64,000 nt of DNA from Utricularia gibba (GCA_002189035.1 CM007992.1:558001-622000), one strand, 5' to 3'. Numbered from the stretch's first letter, positions 11,101-24,780 are shown. The notes: generated by a model from the letters alone, not told the origin. Numbers and translations are program-made.

Positions 11101-11449
11101 GGATTTAGCAATCATGGCAAGAATCACTTTCCAGAATGAAACTGGCGGAGAAGGTAACCGCAATATACTGTTCACTTCAGCAAGCTTCGACCTTTATGAA
11201 CGGAATAACCCTGCTGAAAGCATACTCCAACCCCTCTCTGCATATCAGAACACCTTCAATCTTTGCAGAAATCAGTAGCATCAGAGGTGTGATTCGCCCG
11301 CTTGCTCATCTTCTGCGTTGAAGGGCAGCATGTTATGTGATTTTGATGTTCGTTGAATGTAGTGCATATTTTAGAGTGGCTGACCATATGTTGGCACAAC
11401 CAACGTCAGATATCTTTTTGACAAAAAATTGATATCCAAGTAGTGTATA
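11101..11449. other. Convergent 3' flanks, nodulin-like transporter / VPS55
   Basis: About 350 bp lie between two converging stop codons and should hold both 3' untranslated regions. Short open frames here overlap the end of the transporter and show no family pattern. Nothing else is recognised. Confidence 0.6.
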
Positions 11450-12299
11450 TCAAAACACACTGCTGTAGCCATGATCCTCATTCAGAGCCAAATAGCAGAG
11501 AATGGCCATCACGAATAAGACATATGATGAGAGGACCATTGCTAGGGCTCCCCAACTTATTACGCTAGCATGCTTCAGAATAACAGGTATAGCAATACTA
11601 CCAACAGCTGAAGCACCAGTCAAAAACTTTGTTGCGTCTACCCAACTGCAATAATAGGAAAGACGAAGATGAAAAATCACTTGTCCACTACAAAAAAAAT
11701 TAGTTCCAGGATATCTTACCCACTGCTTGACTCAGAATAGAGAGAAGAGGCATCAGCTCCAGCAAAGAACAGTAAGGGCATTGGCAAAATAACATACATG
11801 GACACTGCATAAAATCAACGGAAAACTGTAGAACAAAAAATATACAAAGCACAAATCACAGTTACTTGGTTTTAGTCTTCAGACATAAAAAAGCGAACAT
11901 TCAACAAAGTACCAAATACAACCAAACATTTGGTTTTACAAAATAATATTTTAGGCCCAATGCTCCCTTTCGGAATCCAGCTCAGATCATCACGATGGTT
12001 AAATGGTTGAAATGTCCGTGAACCAAAAACTGCATTCAACAGGGTACCATAAAATGAATTACCTGATAACATAGGCCACCAATTATTGTATAAAGCGCAT
12101 GCCTGGGTGTTCAGAAAAGTGTACAGGACAAGGGATTAGAAATAACACCAAACGAAATTAATAACAGTCAAATAATCCAGAGTCCAGACATTTTAAAAAG
12201 AACATTATGCTATAGTACCAATATTTGCAATACAATTCCCCCTGAAACCAGAATTGCCAGCATCGCAAGTTTCCCAGTATGAAGGAGAATGCCGGACAT
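11450..12299 (-). CDS. VPS55: VPS55 / LEPROT family endosomal sorting protein
   Basis: This encodes a 133-residue four-helix membrane protein of the VPS55/OB-RGRP family. With VPS68 in yeast it promotes cargo exit from late endosomes to the vacuole. Exons 12219-12299, 12063-12102, 11720-11804 and 11450-11645 total 402 nt. The conserved order is complete: an N-terminal helix with ILVSGGIVLQIL, then ACALYNNWWPML, the YVILPMPLLFF helix, the soluble loop, ATKFLTGASAVGSIAIP, and the last helix around VLFVMAILCYL. The length fits plant VPS55. An acceptor (TTTCAG) about 25 bp upstream of the start ATG implies a large 5'-leader intron reaching toward the divergent exonuclease-KH gene. Plant homologues often start with a few more residues, so a short upstream coding exon is not excluded. 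Confidence 0.9.
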
Positions 12300-12714
12300 C
12301 TTGGATGTACTCACAGCAGAAGAACCTGAAAACAGCTACTGTTTAGGATTCTGATAGATAAGTGGAAACAACTAGTTCATTATGTAATACACAAATGAAA
12401 TCTATTTGCCTTTATCCAAACATGATGATAGCATTAAACCATATTCATCCTGTTCCATATCAAATATGTAAACTATAGAAACTACATAACTTTACTATAA
12501 CTTATGTAGCTTCCCCCTTCGTTTTGAACAATTATCGAATCACGGTTAGTAATTAAATTAATAAGTAACCAAATGATCTTAAACTGAATAGTGACTGACG
12601 CAGTAGTTAAATTCCGGTTTGGTAACTAGCCTAGTCTAAGTTTGGTTCCAAGCCTTGAACGGTAAGATTCCCATGCTTCTATTAAAAAAGAAAAAGGTCC
12701 GTAAGCGCTCCAAG

Positions 12715-12890
12715 TACAAAGCTGCAATAGCAAGATGAAAACGGTAACGTGCAGTTCAAGTCGAGCATAAAATACCACTTCATCCCACACAACAAGCGTT
12801 CGATCCACCCCATACATTTCAAAAATCCAACATTTGGAATTCAATGATATAGAAACTCTTCCAAAACCATACATAGAACGAATTGCAGCA
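12715..12890. repeat. Direct repeat, copy 1
   Basis: This block resembles bases about 12975-13145 in the same orientation. Shared landmarks are CTGCAATA..AAGATGAAAA, GCATAAAATACCACT, CAACAAGCGTTCGATC and TTCCAAAACC, in the same order and spacing. It looks like a local tandem duplication with substitutions in the presumed VPS55 leader intron. Confidence 0.75.
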
Positions 12891-12974
12891 ATAAAGTTAA
12901 AAATGTATCACTATTCACCTAATCCTTCTATTCAAATGGGAGAAGACCTCAAATCACCAGCCACCCCAAATCCC

Positions 12975-13145
12975 TAAACTGCAATAAGAAGATGAAAATG
13001 GCAATTGTAAGTTCACATCGTGCATAAAATACCACTACATCCCATACAACAAGCGTTCGATCTACACTTTTTATTTGTACAAGAGTGCAACATTTGCATC
13101 CTATGATGGAAAATTATTCCAAAACCTTAAAAAACCGAACTAGCG
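12975..13145. repeat. Direct repeat, copy 2
   Basis: Second, diverged copy of the block at about 12715-12890, separated from it by about 85 bp. No coding potential or transposon termini are seen. Confidence 0.75.
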
Positions 13146-13496
13146 CGACAGAATCAATTGAAAACTTTTCTTTGAAATATTACAAGAAAAGGTTTTCCAG
13201 GAAGCTGAAAACAACCAAAATGAATGAGCTGTTACTACCGGAGTAATGAGTACTCAGAGAGATGACTGCACCCACCAACCAGCGCTTTCAGCGATCAGTC
13301 GTCCGAAAGTGGCAGCTGTTTTTTTTTAATAAAAAAAATACTGGGCCTCCTTTATTGCTGTTCGTACTGGGCTGGGATCTGGGCCTACTTTTTGATGAGA
13401 CCGAAGCACTTGACAGTTTAGGAGATGCTTATAACTAACCAGTACGTAACCGTAGTTTGAATTCGTTTGGGGTCTTTGAGAAGAACTCCAACTGAC

Positions 13497-15530
13497 ATGG
13501 ACATGGCGAGCGCCAGCACTTTTCAGAAAAACACTGCTTCGCGACTCCCTGCCGGTACTTCTATTCTTCATTTTTGTCCGATTGCGCTCTATAGGGATCG
13601 ATTTTCGATGTGAATAATTGTGTTTCTCCCGAGGTGATAATCTCTCGAAATCCGAAGACGTTCCTACTGTCGTTGTAACTAGAGCATCTCAACTCCCTGA
13701 GGAGTTCCTGCATCCTTCTCCGGAAACGCCACTCGTCATCGGCTTCGATTGTGAAGGAGTTGATCTTTGCCGACACGGAGCTCTCTGTATTCTTCAGGTG
13801 TGCTTCTTTTTTTCTTGATTCTTCATCATATACTTTGCTCATGCGCATATTAAGGAATCTTGCATTATTTGAGAAGTTCTTGAATTACACGGAGTTTTTA
13901 GTTGAGAAATTGCTGAGATTCGATGATCGGTGTTTCGAGCAGTTTGCGTTTAAGGATGGAATTTATCTCGTTGATGCCATAGAAGGCGGAGAAGCTCTCG
14001 TTTTGGCCTGTAAACCTGCACTTGAGTCCAATTTCGTAACAAAAGTTATTCATGACTGCAAACGCGATAGCGAGGTATCCTGCGGATGTCCTTGACATGT
14101 ATGAAACTGATTTTTGAATAATCATGCCTTGGGATATCTCGCAGGCATTATATTTTCAGTTTGGCATCAAGCTGAATAACGTTGCGGACACACAGGTCGA
14201 AATGCTCCTTTATATTTTGCTATGAATTGTTTCATCTTCAAGAAATGATTTTGTTATCTGGACCATTTTCTTGCATCCACTTGAACTACTGTGTCATTCC
14301 ATTTCTAATACTTGTCCGCAGATTGGTTATTCACTGATTAAGGAACAAGATGGCCAGGAGCGAAGGTCTGACAACTACGTTTCGTTTGTTACTCTGCTTG
14401 CTGATCCGCTATTTGGGGGTTAGTTGGTATTTTTTTCATTGAATTTTGTTTGGATTGGAGCATTAACGCACATGCCATGATTCATTTAACATTCTCCCAT
14501 AGTTTTCTAGATTTTTTTTTTTTTTGGATTACTTCTCATAGGCATATCATATGATGAGAAGGGAGAAGTTCGTGGCCTCTTGAAGCAGGTCAGCTTCTCA
14601 GAGTTAACATATGCATGATTTTATTGGATGTGTATGTTGTGGCTCACAGAGAATGAGATATGCTGATAGAATTTGTATGAACTTTCTTCCGTTTGCAGGT
14701 CCTCAACTTCTGGAAACATAGGCCTTTAACTGAACAAATGAACAGGACAGCTGCAGATGATGTTCGATTTCTTCTCTTCATCTATGACAAGATAGTGGAG
14801 AATCTTAACGAGAAGTCCTTGTGGTACCTCTCTATGCGTGGTGCTCTGTATTGTCGCTGTTTCTGCATCAATGACAATGACTTCAAAGATTGGCCACCTC
14901 TGCCTCAAGCTCCTGGTATGTTTCGTATTCTATATACCCGTTTTACATAATGTTCGCATAAGCACAACATCATGCCAATCGACTAGCCTATTGTCTTGCC
15001 AAGATTCTCCATGTTGAAATAGGCAGTTTGAGCGTTGCCTTTAAAGTCAAATTTGATACACTGCTGCAGACTGATGACGCATTAGACAATACACACAGAC
15101 TCCCTGCACTCTCTTGCTGATTATGGTTGTTTCATCAATTCAGCCAGTTTGGCCTCCGAGAAGCCCCCTCCAGAACAAGAAATTCTTTCTGTTCTTGATG
15201 TTCCTGAAGGAAAAATGGGATGCATAATTGGAAGGGGCGGATTCAATATCAAGCACGTAAAGCAGTCTTGCCGGTAAAAGCCGTCTTCATATCAGTTATT
15301 TTTCACCCCCCCACCCCCCTGAACTCATCCTATCTTCATGTTTGCAGCGCTGATATAATTCTGGAGGTCAAAAAGGCCCTGCTGATAAGGTCAGCTGACT
15401 TGTCTATGAACTCATGTCCCCTTTCGTGATTCATGGCCCTGTTCTTGGGTTTCAGGTGTTCATCATTGGTCCCGTATATGAAGTGAGGAAAGCTGAAGCC
15501 ATTCTAAGAGGTAAAATGACAATATTCTGA
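13497..15530 (+). CDS. 3'-5' exonuclease (RNase D-like) with C-terminal KH domain; frame break near the end
   Basis: This is a predicted DEDD-superfamily 3'-5' exonuclease fused to an RNA-binding KH domain, a combination found in plants. Exons are 13497-13554, 13634-13797, 13943-14074, 14145-14195, 14322-14418, 14542-14588, 14699-14915, 15144-15273, 15348-15389 and 15456-15530. The exonuclease core shows VIGFDCEGVDL (Exo I, Asp-x-Glu), then VIHDCKRDSEALYFQFGI and NVADTQIGYSL (Exo II/III region). The KH domain has EGKMGCIIGRGGFNIKHVKQ with its GxxG loop (GRGG). In exon 9 the reading shifts after ADIILE. The expected GGQKGPADK is in the next frame, joined to the last exon VFIIGPVYEVRKAEAILRGK. 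Adding one base would make 338 codons including stop; as read, the last about 35 residues are replaced by a short different tail. ATG 13503 is an alternative start. Confidence 0.82.
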
Positions 15531-16198
15531 TTCAACTGCACAGGCTGACCCGTTCGTTACTTACTCTCTGGTTGTAGTTAGACAATATATCCATTTCATC
15601 TGCTTGGTTTCCCCATTTGGCTGCTCCATTTCATCTTCAATTTCAACACTTCTTCACAGTTGAAAATATGAAAGTATCGTAGTAGTCAGTAGCAAGTGGT
15701 AGCTTCGAAAGAGAGCTACGAATAAATGCTATTTTTATCATATTTTATTACCACAATAAAAAATCTTTTTTCACTGGGTCAGAACCCGGCCCGAAATGCC
15801 AATTTTGGTACCGGCCACCGGGTCGCAGTTGGGCCTAGTTTTCCTTTTTCACACGTTGGACGGGCCGTGGAATTGAATCAAGCGTATTGGACCTATAAAA
15901 GCAACCTAATTTCTTGGGTCAGTTCTCGCACGCTGGTTCGAGTTCATCTAATTCATTTGTTAATTAGAAAAGGACTTTCAGGAAGTAGACGGGGACACGC
16001 TTTGGTAAAACAGACCTAGCGAGGAGGATCAGGAGGATTTCTCCTTTCCTGTTTGGTGGCCGGGTCGTTGGTATCCATTTTGATCTTGATCCTGTGTTAC
16101 GATCTTATATCAACGCGATTGAATCGCTGTTGTGTTGCAGGATCTGAGGGTCGCTTTTCCCTTTATTATTATTCTTGTCGGCGAGAAAGTGGTCACCG
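15531..16198 (+). promoter_or_regulatory. Upstream region and 5' leader of SNF7
   Basis: These about 670 bp separate two same-strand genes. A clear acceptor (TGTGTTGCAG at 16131-16140) lies 58 bp before the SNF7 start, so a 5'-leader intron is likely. No gene or repeat is recognised. Confidence 0.5.
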
Positions 16199-17491
16199 AT
16201 GTTGAACAGGTTGTTTGGGAAGCCTAAACAGGAGGCGAATGCTCTCCAAACGCTTGATAAATTAAACGAGGTGTAGTTCTTGATCGTTTTCTTTTTTAAT
16301 CCAGGGTTTATGCGATTTCTGGACCGTGGTTTTATCTATTTTGCGCTTTTCCGGAGTAAAAAAAAAAATCCTTTGAGATGTATTTCTAGGTTTCTTCCTT
16401 TATGTTCTTGATCGTTGCATTTTGTATGAATATTGCAATGTTTGGGTTTTGAGTCGTTGTAGACTCTTGAGATGCTCGAGAAAAAAGAGAAGGTTCTTTT
16501 GAAAAAAGCTGCGGACGAAGTTGAAAGGGCCAAGGAGTTCACTAGAGCTAAAAATAAAACTGGTATGAGGTTTTTTTTGTCAAACTAACAAAAGAGCAAA
16601 GCCTTACTGATTCACTTGCGGTGTATTCATGATGAATTCACTATGTAATTGTATCTAGCTGCAATAAGATGTTTGAAGAGGAAGAAGCTTTACGAGCAAC
16701 AAATTGAACACCTGGGAAACTTCCAGTTACGCATTCATGATCAGGTGCTGTGTGATGTTTTATGCACCCATTCGTATTTTATTGTCTGTGGTATTATTCT
16801 TTATACCTTTTGGCATGCTTCGCATTGGGGTCGTACTTAAATTTTTTTACAGATGATTATGCTGGAGGGTGCAAAAGCTACAACAGAAACAGTTGATGCT
16901 TTGAGAACTGCAGCATCTACAATGAAGGCTATGCAGAAGGCAACGTAAGATTGACTTTTTATGAATTTTCAAGTTATATTTGCATGGTGAAATTGTGAAT
17001 CTCTAGCAATAGTATAGCAAGTATATACGGTTGGAAAATGTGTAAGGTGATAAATGACATTGTGTTAGGGGTTTCACGTTTTTTGAATTATGCCCCTCTT
17101 ATTCTTCACTTCTCACCCTTTTGTAGTAATATCGATGATGTTGACAAGACAATGGATGAGATCAATGAGCAGACCGAAAATATGAAACAAATTACTGAAG
17201 CACTGGCTACACCGATTGGAGCAGCAGCTGATTTTGACGAGGTAGCCCAACATTCCTTAAGTTCTTGTTTGTTTTTTTTGCCTCCAAGGGATACCGTTTC
17301 TCATTCTCCAATTCCAACAGGACGAATTGGAGGCAGAATTAGAAGAACTGGAAGGGGCCGAACTAGAGGAACAGCTTCTGCAACCTGCAACTAAAGCTCC
17401 TTCTGCTCCCATTCGACAACCACCAAAGAAAGAACGTGTGGATGAGCACGAGGATGAGCTTGCGGAATTGCAGAGAGAGATGGCTCTTTAA
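16199..17491 (+). CDS. VPS32: ESCRT-III subunit SNF7/VPS32 (CHMP4)
   Basis: This encodes the 211-residue SNF7/VPS32 subunit. It polymerises on endosomal membranes to drive intraluminal vesicle formation and is recycled by the AAA ATPase VPS4. Six exons join in frame: 16199-16270, 16463-16562, 16659-16744, 16853-16944, 17127-17241 and 17321-17491. The N-terminal basic core helices contain LFGKPKQEANALQTLDKL and EKKEKVLLKKAADEVERAK. The middle holds QMIMLEGAKATTETVDALR and the DDVDKTMDEINEQTENMKQI helix. The acidic C-terminal half has DELEAELEELEGAELEEQLL and ends in DELAELQREMAL, the MIM1-type VPS4 and Bro1/ALIX interaction tail. Length and order match plant VPS32 exactly, with no defects. Confidence 0.96.
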
Positions 17492-18102
17492 GGTCGGTCC
17501 CAGAGATCCTATAAGGTCTTCAATACTGCCAACTTTTATATATCTGTTTTTTTCTGTATAGATCCGCATTCAATCTTTCTCACCAACTGTGAAACCGCCT
17601 TCGCTATGCAACAGAATACGGAGAATAAGCTGCTGTGGATGATCCCTTCTTCTTGTATAGCCCGACATCAACAACTTGATTATGCTTGGATTGGTAAGAA
17701 GAGTGCATGCTTTGTCGTTCGTTGTTATATGCATTATTATTATTGTGAGTATATCTGTCTCTGACCTTTGTGCAAATCAAATACATGATGTGTGTTCAAA
17801 CTGGAATGCCTCTTATTTTCACATTCTTCCCTCGACAGTTTTGTACATGTTTAGGATGTTTCCCAGACAACTACACCCGACCCAAACCATGCCATTCGAG
17901 CACACAAAGCTTGATTGGTGAACCAGAAGCTAGAGATGCATCACACCATTTGCATTGTTACAAGCATACGAAAATGAATCCGAATCCGAAGCTCGATGGA
18001 TCACTGCCCAGGTAGCTAAAACTGTGAACTGTGGGCACAGAGCCCGCCTCTCTACCGATTCTAATGCCATGGGGTAGGAAGCACACTAGAAGCTCTGATA
18101 CT
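17492..18102. other. Convergent 3' flanks, SNF7 / TIM17
   Basis: About 610 bp lie between converging stop codons and hold the two 3' untranslated regions. Overlapping short open frames show no conserved composition. Nothing else is recognised. Confidence 0.6.
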
Positions 18103-18774
18103 TCACTTGTACTCAAACGATGGTGGAGTTGGAGAATCATAGCTCTCCAAAACCCTGGTTTTGCTCCCATCACCATCATCATCACCTTTCTCCTTGGCAC
18201 CACCGAAGAAGCCTCCAAACCAAGAGGATGGAGGCGAGGAAGCAGGCTTGCCGGTTTCAGCGTCCGCTGGAGGCTGACCAGGAAGCTGTGCCATTCCGTA
18301 TCCAGCAGGAGGGTTGCCCCCGCCAGGCAAAGAGTCTTCCATGAGAATCTGGGGTGGCTGGCTTAGAAGTTTGTTGAACATGATGCCAGCCCCCTCAATC
18401 AGCGCCAGCAGCACGCCACCAGCCAGTGCGGACCCAGAAGCCGCTCGCAGCCCCTGACGCATCTGAAGAAAGCCTCCCGTCGCCGCGCCGGCGATGATGG
18501 AGTTCCAGGGATCCTCTTTCTGGCGCAAATAGACCATCCCGCAGTCGAAGGTTGAAAAAAGCCCACCCCAGATGGCGAAACTGCCACCCACACGAGGCGC
18601 ATTCATTCCAACGGCTTGGTAGCCTCCGAGGAGACGCTCGCCTTTAGGGGAATTGTAGGCGCCCTTCAGGAAGTGAAACGCGCCGCCACCAACCGCACCC
18701 ATGCCGAAGGCTCCCCCAAGATCATCGAGGATTCTGTCCGGGCACGGCTCTCGAGATGTCTCGGGGGTACCCAT
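18103..18774 (-). CDS. TIM17: TIM17 subunit of the mitochondrial TIM23 translocase
   Basis: This is an intronless gene for a 223-residue inner-membrane protein of the Tim17/Tim22/Tim23 family, the channel-associated subunit of the presequence translocase. The N-terminus MGTPETSREPCPDRILDDLG keeps the short intermembrane-space segment with conserved Arg and Asp residues and Cys11. Four glycine-rich helices follow, including GGAFGMGAVGGGAFHFLKGAYNSPKG, RVGGSFAIWGGLFSTFDC, and the Tim17 signature DPWNSIIAGAATGGFL (a run of small residues). The C-terminal extension (about residues 140-223) is proline- and glycine-rich, as in plant TIM17-2. The length is slightly short of Arabidopsis TIM17-2. It is divergent from GOS11. 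Confidence 0.95.
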   Translation of the reverse strand: MGTPETSREPCPDRILDDLGGAFGMGAVGGGAFHFLKGAYNSPKGERLLGGYQAVGMNAPRVGGSFAIWGGLFSTFDCGMVYLRQKEDPWNSIIAGAATGGFLQMRQGLRAASGSALAGGVLLALIEGAGIMFNKLLSQPPQILMEDSLPGGGNPPAGYGMAQLPGQPPADAETGKPASSPPSSWFGGFFGGAKEKGDDDGDGSKTRVLESYDSPTPPSFEYK

Positions 18775-19384
18775 GGAGCAATACTAAGAGAAAGTCCCAG
18801 TGCCTGACAGGAAGGAGACAGCAATACAAAGAAATTAGCTTCCTCCAGCGCTCGTTCGTTCCCCACAGTCAATAAGAAAGAAGACGCGCTACATCACCGA
18901 CTTACGCCGACAAAAAAATTGGAATTAGCAGAAGAGTAGCAGGGACTAACAGTCGATAGAACGCCCAGTCCCTGTCCGAAGAAACTCCTAGAACGCCAGC
19001 TTCAGATCATACTCACACAGCAGAGAATTCGACTGCTTCAGATGCCTCTTCGCACCGTTCCTGTTTGTATGACGTCTTGGACCAGTGGGGGAAATGAAAC
19101 CCTATACGCCTTTTCTGTTCTGTAATTTGGGCAGAAACTTGGGCCAAGCTCTTATTCACTTCCAAGGCCCGGATTCGGGAACCATTCAGCCCAACAAGGT
19201 GCCGTACACAATTGCTCGTCTTTGAGACAAAAAAGAGTTACTACGAGTGAAAAAAAGGTGAGCCTATAATTGGCGCAGTAAATTCTTTTCCCCAAGTAAT
19301 ATAATTTTGACTTGTGCAAAGGTATGGGATGTCTTCTCCCATCGTCTGGACTCGGGACCTCGGCGAGAGAAGGAGCGACCGATT
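18775..19384. promoter_or_regulatory. Divergent promoter region TIM17 / GOS11
   Basis: 610 bp lie between two head-to-head start codons and probably carry both promoters. No repeat or extra coding frame is supported. No individual elements are claimed. Confidence 0.5.
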
Positions 19385-20692
19385 ATGGATCCTCCTTCTT
19401 GGGATTCTCTGCGTAAACAGGTTATTGATAAGCTTTCTTCGCGGCTTGATTTGCGCGATCCGCTATCGATTCCTTCTGAAAACCGGAAAAATAGTGTGCT
19501 TGTCTCGAGTTACCGGCATCGTCTCGAGTTTTGTCTTCTTCGTCTTCAAGCTCTTTGACGGAAATCAGCGTGGCGGGAATGAGAATTCCCCTTGCTGTGT
19601 ACTTATTAGTGAATTGCCATCGATTCATCTTGTTGAGAATGCTTTGATCCTCGGATGTGATGTTTACGCTGCGGTGAATTGATGATGCATCGTCTTCTTG
19701 TTGGTTTGGATTTGAAATGACATTCATTTGTTCGTTTGCTAGGCAAGGAAGCTTGAAGCGCAGCTTGATGAGCAAATACACATGTATCGTAAGGCTGCAA
19801 CAAGCAAAGCCGATCTTTCAAATGACAAAGACGTGGAGTCAGGAATAGATCAGCTCTTGAAGCAGCTACAGCACGTAAATGTGCAAATGCACGCTTGGGC
19901 TTCATCTGGAGGTTCCGAAACTTTTTCTCATACACTGACTCGGCATCAAGAGATTCTAAGGGATCTAAATCAGGTATCTGATGGTGGATCCGAAGGAACT
20001 GTTTCCGTTCACTTGATGATGCCACCAGGTGCAAGTTGAAAGACCTAACCATCTTATAACTGTTTTTGCAGGAGTTTGACTGGATCCGATCTAGCTACAG
20101 AACTAAGAAAGAGCATGCTTTGCTGCTGGAGGATTTCAGGGAGTTTGATAGAAGTAGATTAGACCTTGAAGATGGTAGTGGTTCCTATGAGCAAGCTCTT
20201 CTCAAGGAGCGGGCTTCTCTTCATCGAAGCTCCGGCCAGGTAATCAGATACTCTGTTGCTACTGCTGGTAACTGGCACAATGTAGGCCACCATAAGGCAG
20301 CATGCAATGAAGACTTCGGGTTTCTGTTGGTAGATTCCTTCCTTTATATTTTGCTACAGTCCATTGTTAAATGTTGCAGATAGACTCTGTGATATCGCAA
20401 GCACAGGAGACCCTGAGTACCCTTGTGTTCCAGAGATCCACTTTTGGAGGGATTAGTTCCAAGGTTGGCAACATCAGCAGTCGTCTTCCAAATGTAAGGG
20501 AATCGGGTTTGTTAGATCCTGTAATAGTGGTATCATAATGCATCAACACACACTAATCTTTTACCTCATGGTGCACAGATCAACCAGATACTCTCCTCAA
20601 TAAAGAAGAAGAAGTCAATGGACACGCTCGTTCTCTCGTTAGTCGCATCTGTCTGTGTTTGCTTGATATTAATTTACTGGTGGAACAAGTAA
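19385..20692 (+). CDS. GOS11: Golgi SNARE GOS11 (Qb-SNARE, GOS28 family)
   Basis: This encodes a 220-residue tail-anchored Qb-SNARE of the Golgi SNAP receptor complex member 1 family, used in ER-Golgi and intra-Golgi fusion. Exons 19385-19420, 19743-19973, 20072-20239, 20380-20493 and 20579-20692 total 663 nt. The N-terminus MDPPSWDSLRKQARKLEAQLDEQ matches the family, followed by the helical regulatory region containing HTLTRHQEILRDLNQEFDWI. LLEDFREFDRSRLDLEDG and LVFQRSTFGGISSKV precede the SNARE motif. The zero-layer position could not be assigned with certainty by eye. The C-terminus is the membrane anchor (DTLVLSLVASVCVCLILIYW) ending two residues later. The first exon encodes only 12 residues. 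The frame is intact throughout. Confidence 0.94.
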
Positions 20693-20976
20693 GGCTTGTA
20701 ATCCCCTCCACAAGGCTCATCTTCTTGTATTCTTTGCACCAATACCTGTATTTGCTTATGAATATTTCTGCCACTATGAAGTTGATCATAAAATCCCATG
20801 AGCATCTCCTTTGTCGATGAATGGATACAGTTTATATCCCAATGAACTTCGCATTTGAAAGCAGTTAATTTGACTGGTTTCCAGTAACAGTTTCAGTTTG
20901 TAGCAGCAACCAATATCCAGCTTGTTCATTGTAAGGCTGGAATCGAAATACCGGAAGGGGTCTACCTTGACAGATC

Positions 20977-22015
20977 CTATCTGCTTACTAACTCGTGGGT
21001 CTTCTCTAACCATTTTATAAGCTCTATCTTGTCCTTGTTCATCATGTATGAATGCAGGAACTTGGATAGTTCAGCGTTCAGCCCTCTTCTGTTTAGGAAC
21101 ATGGAGAATTCCCGTTGGAGCTCATTCCTCAAACCCCTGCGAGCAACAGCAGAGAATTAGGTCCCGATTTGAATCAGGTACCGAACTCATTCATGTACAT
21201 ATCTTTGATCCCCTGATGCATATTACCTTCTCGATTTGCAAATGAAAGAAGGAACCAAATGCAGTGATTGATAAAGTGAAACTGGAATTACCTGAAGTGA
21301 GGTCCGATGTAGAGTTGAGGTTGAGATTTGCCAGGCGTATGTGTGTAAACTCTCTGAATTTCCAAAGAATCAGGCCATGCTGAGCAGAGGAATCCTAGGC
21401 ATTCAGATCTCTCTTCTTTGTGCACATCAATGAGCACGCTAAGGTGAAGACGAATATCTTCGGAATCACCAACGACAGGGCGTTGAGGTGCCACAACGAA
21501 ATCGTCAAACATGAAGGCCTCAATCGTAATAGTTTCGGCATCGGCCGATTCGCTCTTCATCGTAATCCACTTCTCACCCGGCCGATCTTCGACAACGTAT
21601 CTACCATACTTTGTGCCCGGCTACAAAGAAGGTCTAATTGTCAAGGAAAATTTGGAAATCTTGCTTTACAAGCGCAACTTGCCTGAGTCCATCAGGACTA
21701 TCTGCTGTGGCATTCACAGCATCTATGCAAAATGGATGCGATTCATCTATAGCCGCGCCGTCGTCGACGGTGAATTGGAAAGAGATAAGACTGAGAAAGC
21801 GAACGAGTCGAGTGAGACGTAAATCATTTTGCAGGTACCTGATACGGAGGAGCGTAATCCCGCAGGTATTGAATCTCTTTTCCGAGGATCCTCAGTATAT
21901 TCGATTCCAATGGCCGGGAAACAGACCGAGAGTAGCGGTCGACCGACGCGCTGTAGCGGGCGGCGCGTAGAAAACTAGTGGATTTCGTGGAGAGGCGTCG
22001 CAGAACCCCGCTCAT
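20977..22015 (-). CDS. MAM33/p32-family mitochondrial matrix protein
   Basis: This is a predicted mitochondrial glycoprotein-family (MAM33/gC1qBP/p32) protein, an acidic matrix chaperone-like trimer. The N-terminus MSGVLRRLSTKSTSFLRAAR is a typical basic, Ser/Arg-rich targeting peptide. It is followed by the conserved ESNILRILGKEIQYLRDYAPPY helix. Later exons encode YVVEDRPGEKWITMK, LGFLCSAWPDSLEIQRVY, YIGPHFRGLRNELQREF and FLHSYMMNKDKIELIKWLE, all family landmarks. Exons: about 21846-22015 (or to 21839), 21679-21790, 21292-21620 and 20977-21136. The first junction is uncertain. The strongest donor (CAG|GTACCT) leaves exon 2 out of frame; a weaker donor (CC|GTATCA) keeps a 256-residue protein. 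The 21679-21790 exon adds an unusual segment (about 37 residues) ahead of the usual EDRPGE block. Confidence 0.78.
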
Positions 22016-22367
22016 CCTTCGCTGGGTGCTACCTGTGCAAGGTGTGTGCCGTTTGCTTGTAGGGTTTTATGGATTCCGATCGTACTTTTAGAAAATATTT
22101 TTTTAATAAAAATATACTAATGGATGTGGTAGTTGGTCTGATGCATTCTGGCAAGGGAAGAAGACGACAAAAATGCTCCTTGTCAAATATGATTTGGCAA
22201 ACGCATTGCAAGCGCTACTCGCCACGCCATTCAACCCACAGGTCTCATCTGTTTTCCTTATTCTATCTGATTTCCTCCGCTACATCTCAGGTTCTTCAGG
22301 TCTCTGGGGTACTTACTCACTTCGTTGTTTTGATTATTTGGCTGTTCATTTGTTGATAGAATCGGAG
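22016..22367. promoter_or_regulatory. Divergent promoter region MAM33-like / ASP5
   Basis: Only about 350 bp separate the two start codons. A TTGATAG acceptor-like site near 22360 may end an ASP5 leader intron. Both products are organelle-targeted. No specific site is claimed. Confidence 0.45.

Positions 22368-24780
<2,413 letters not shown>

Larger units (their letters stand above)
12300..13496. promoter_or_regulatory. Divergent region VPS55 / exonuclease-KH, with an internal direct repeat
   Basis: This 1.2 kb separates two head-to-head genes. Most is probably VPS55 5'-leader intron, since an acceptor lies near 12325. The shared promoter is probably at about 13250-13490. Bases about 12715-12890 and 12975-13145 are diverged direct copies of each other. 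No coding frame is supported. Confidence 0.5.

Noticed and set aside
18031-18366. Plus-strand open frames opposite TIM17
   Set aside because: They are shadows of the TIM17 coding sequence on the opposite strand.
21671-21690. GC-AG donor (CTCAG|GCAAGT) in the MAM33-like gene
   Set aside because: It would put the next exon out of frame; splitting at the GT inside (AGGCAA|GTTGCG) keeps the frame, so an ordinary donor is preferred.
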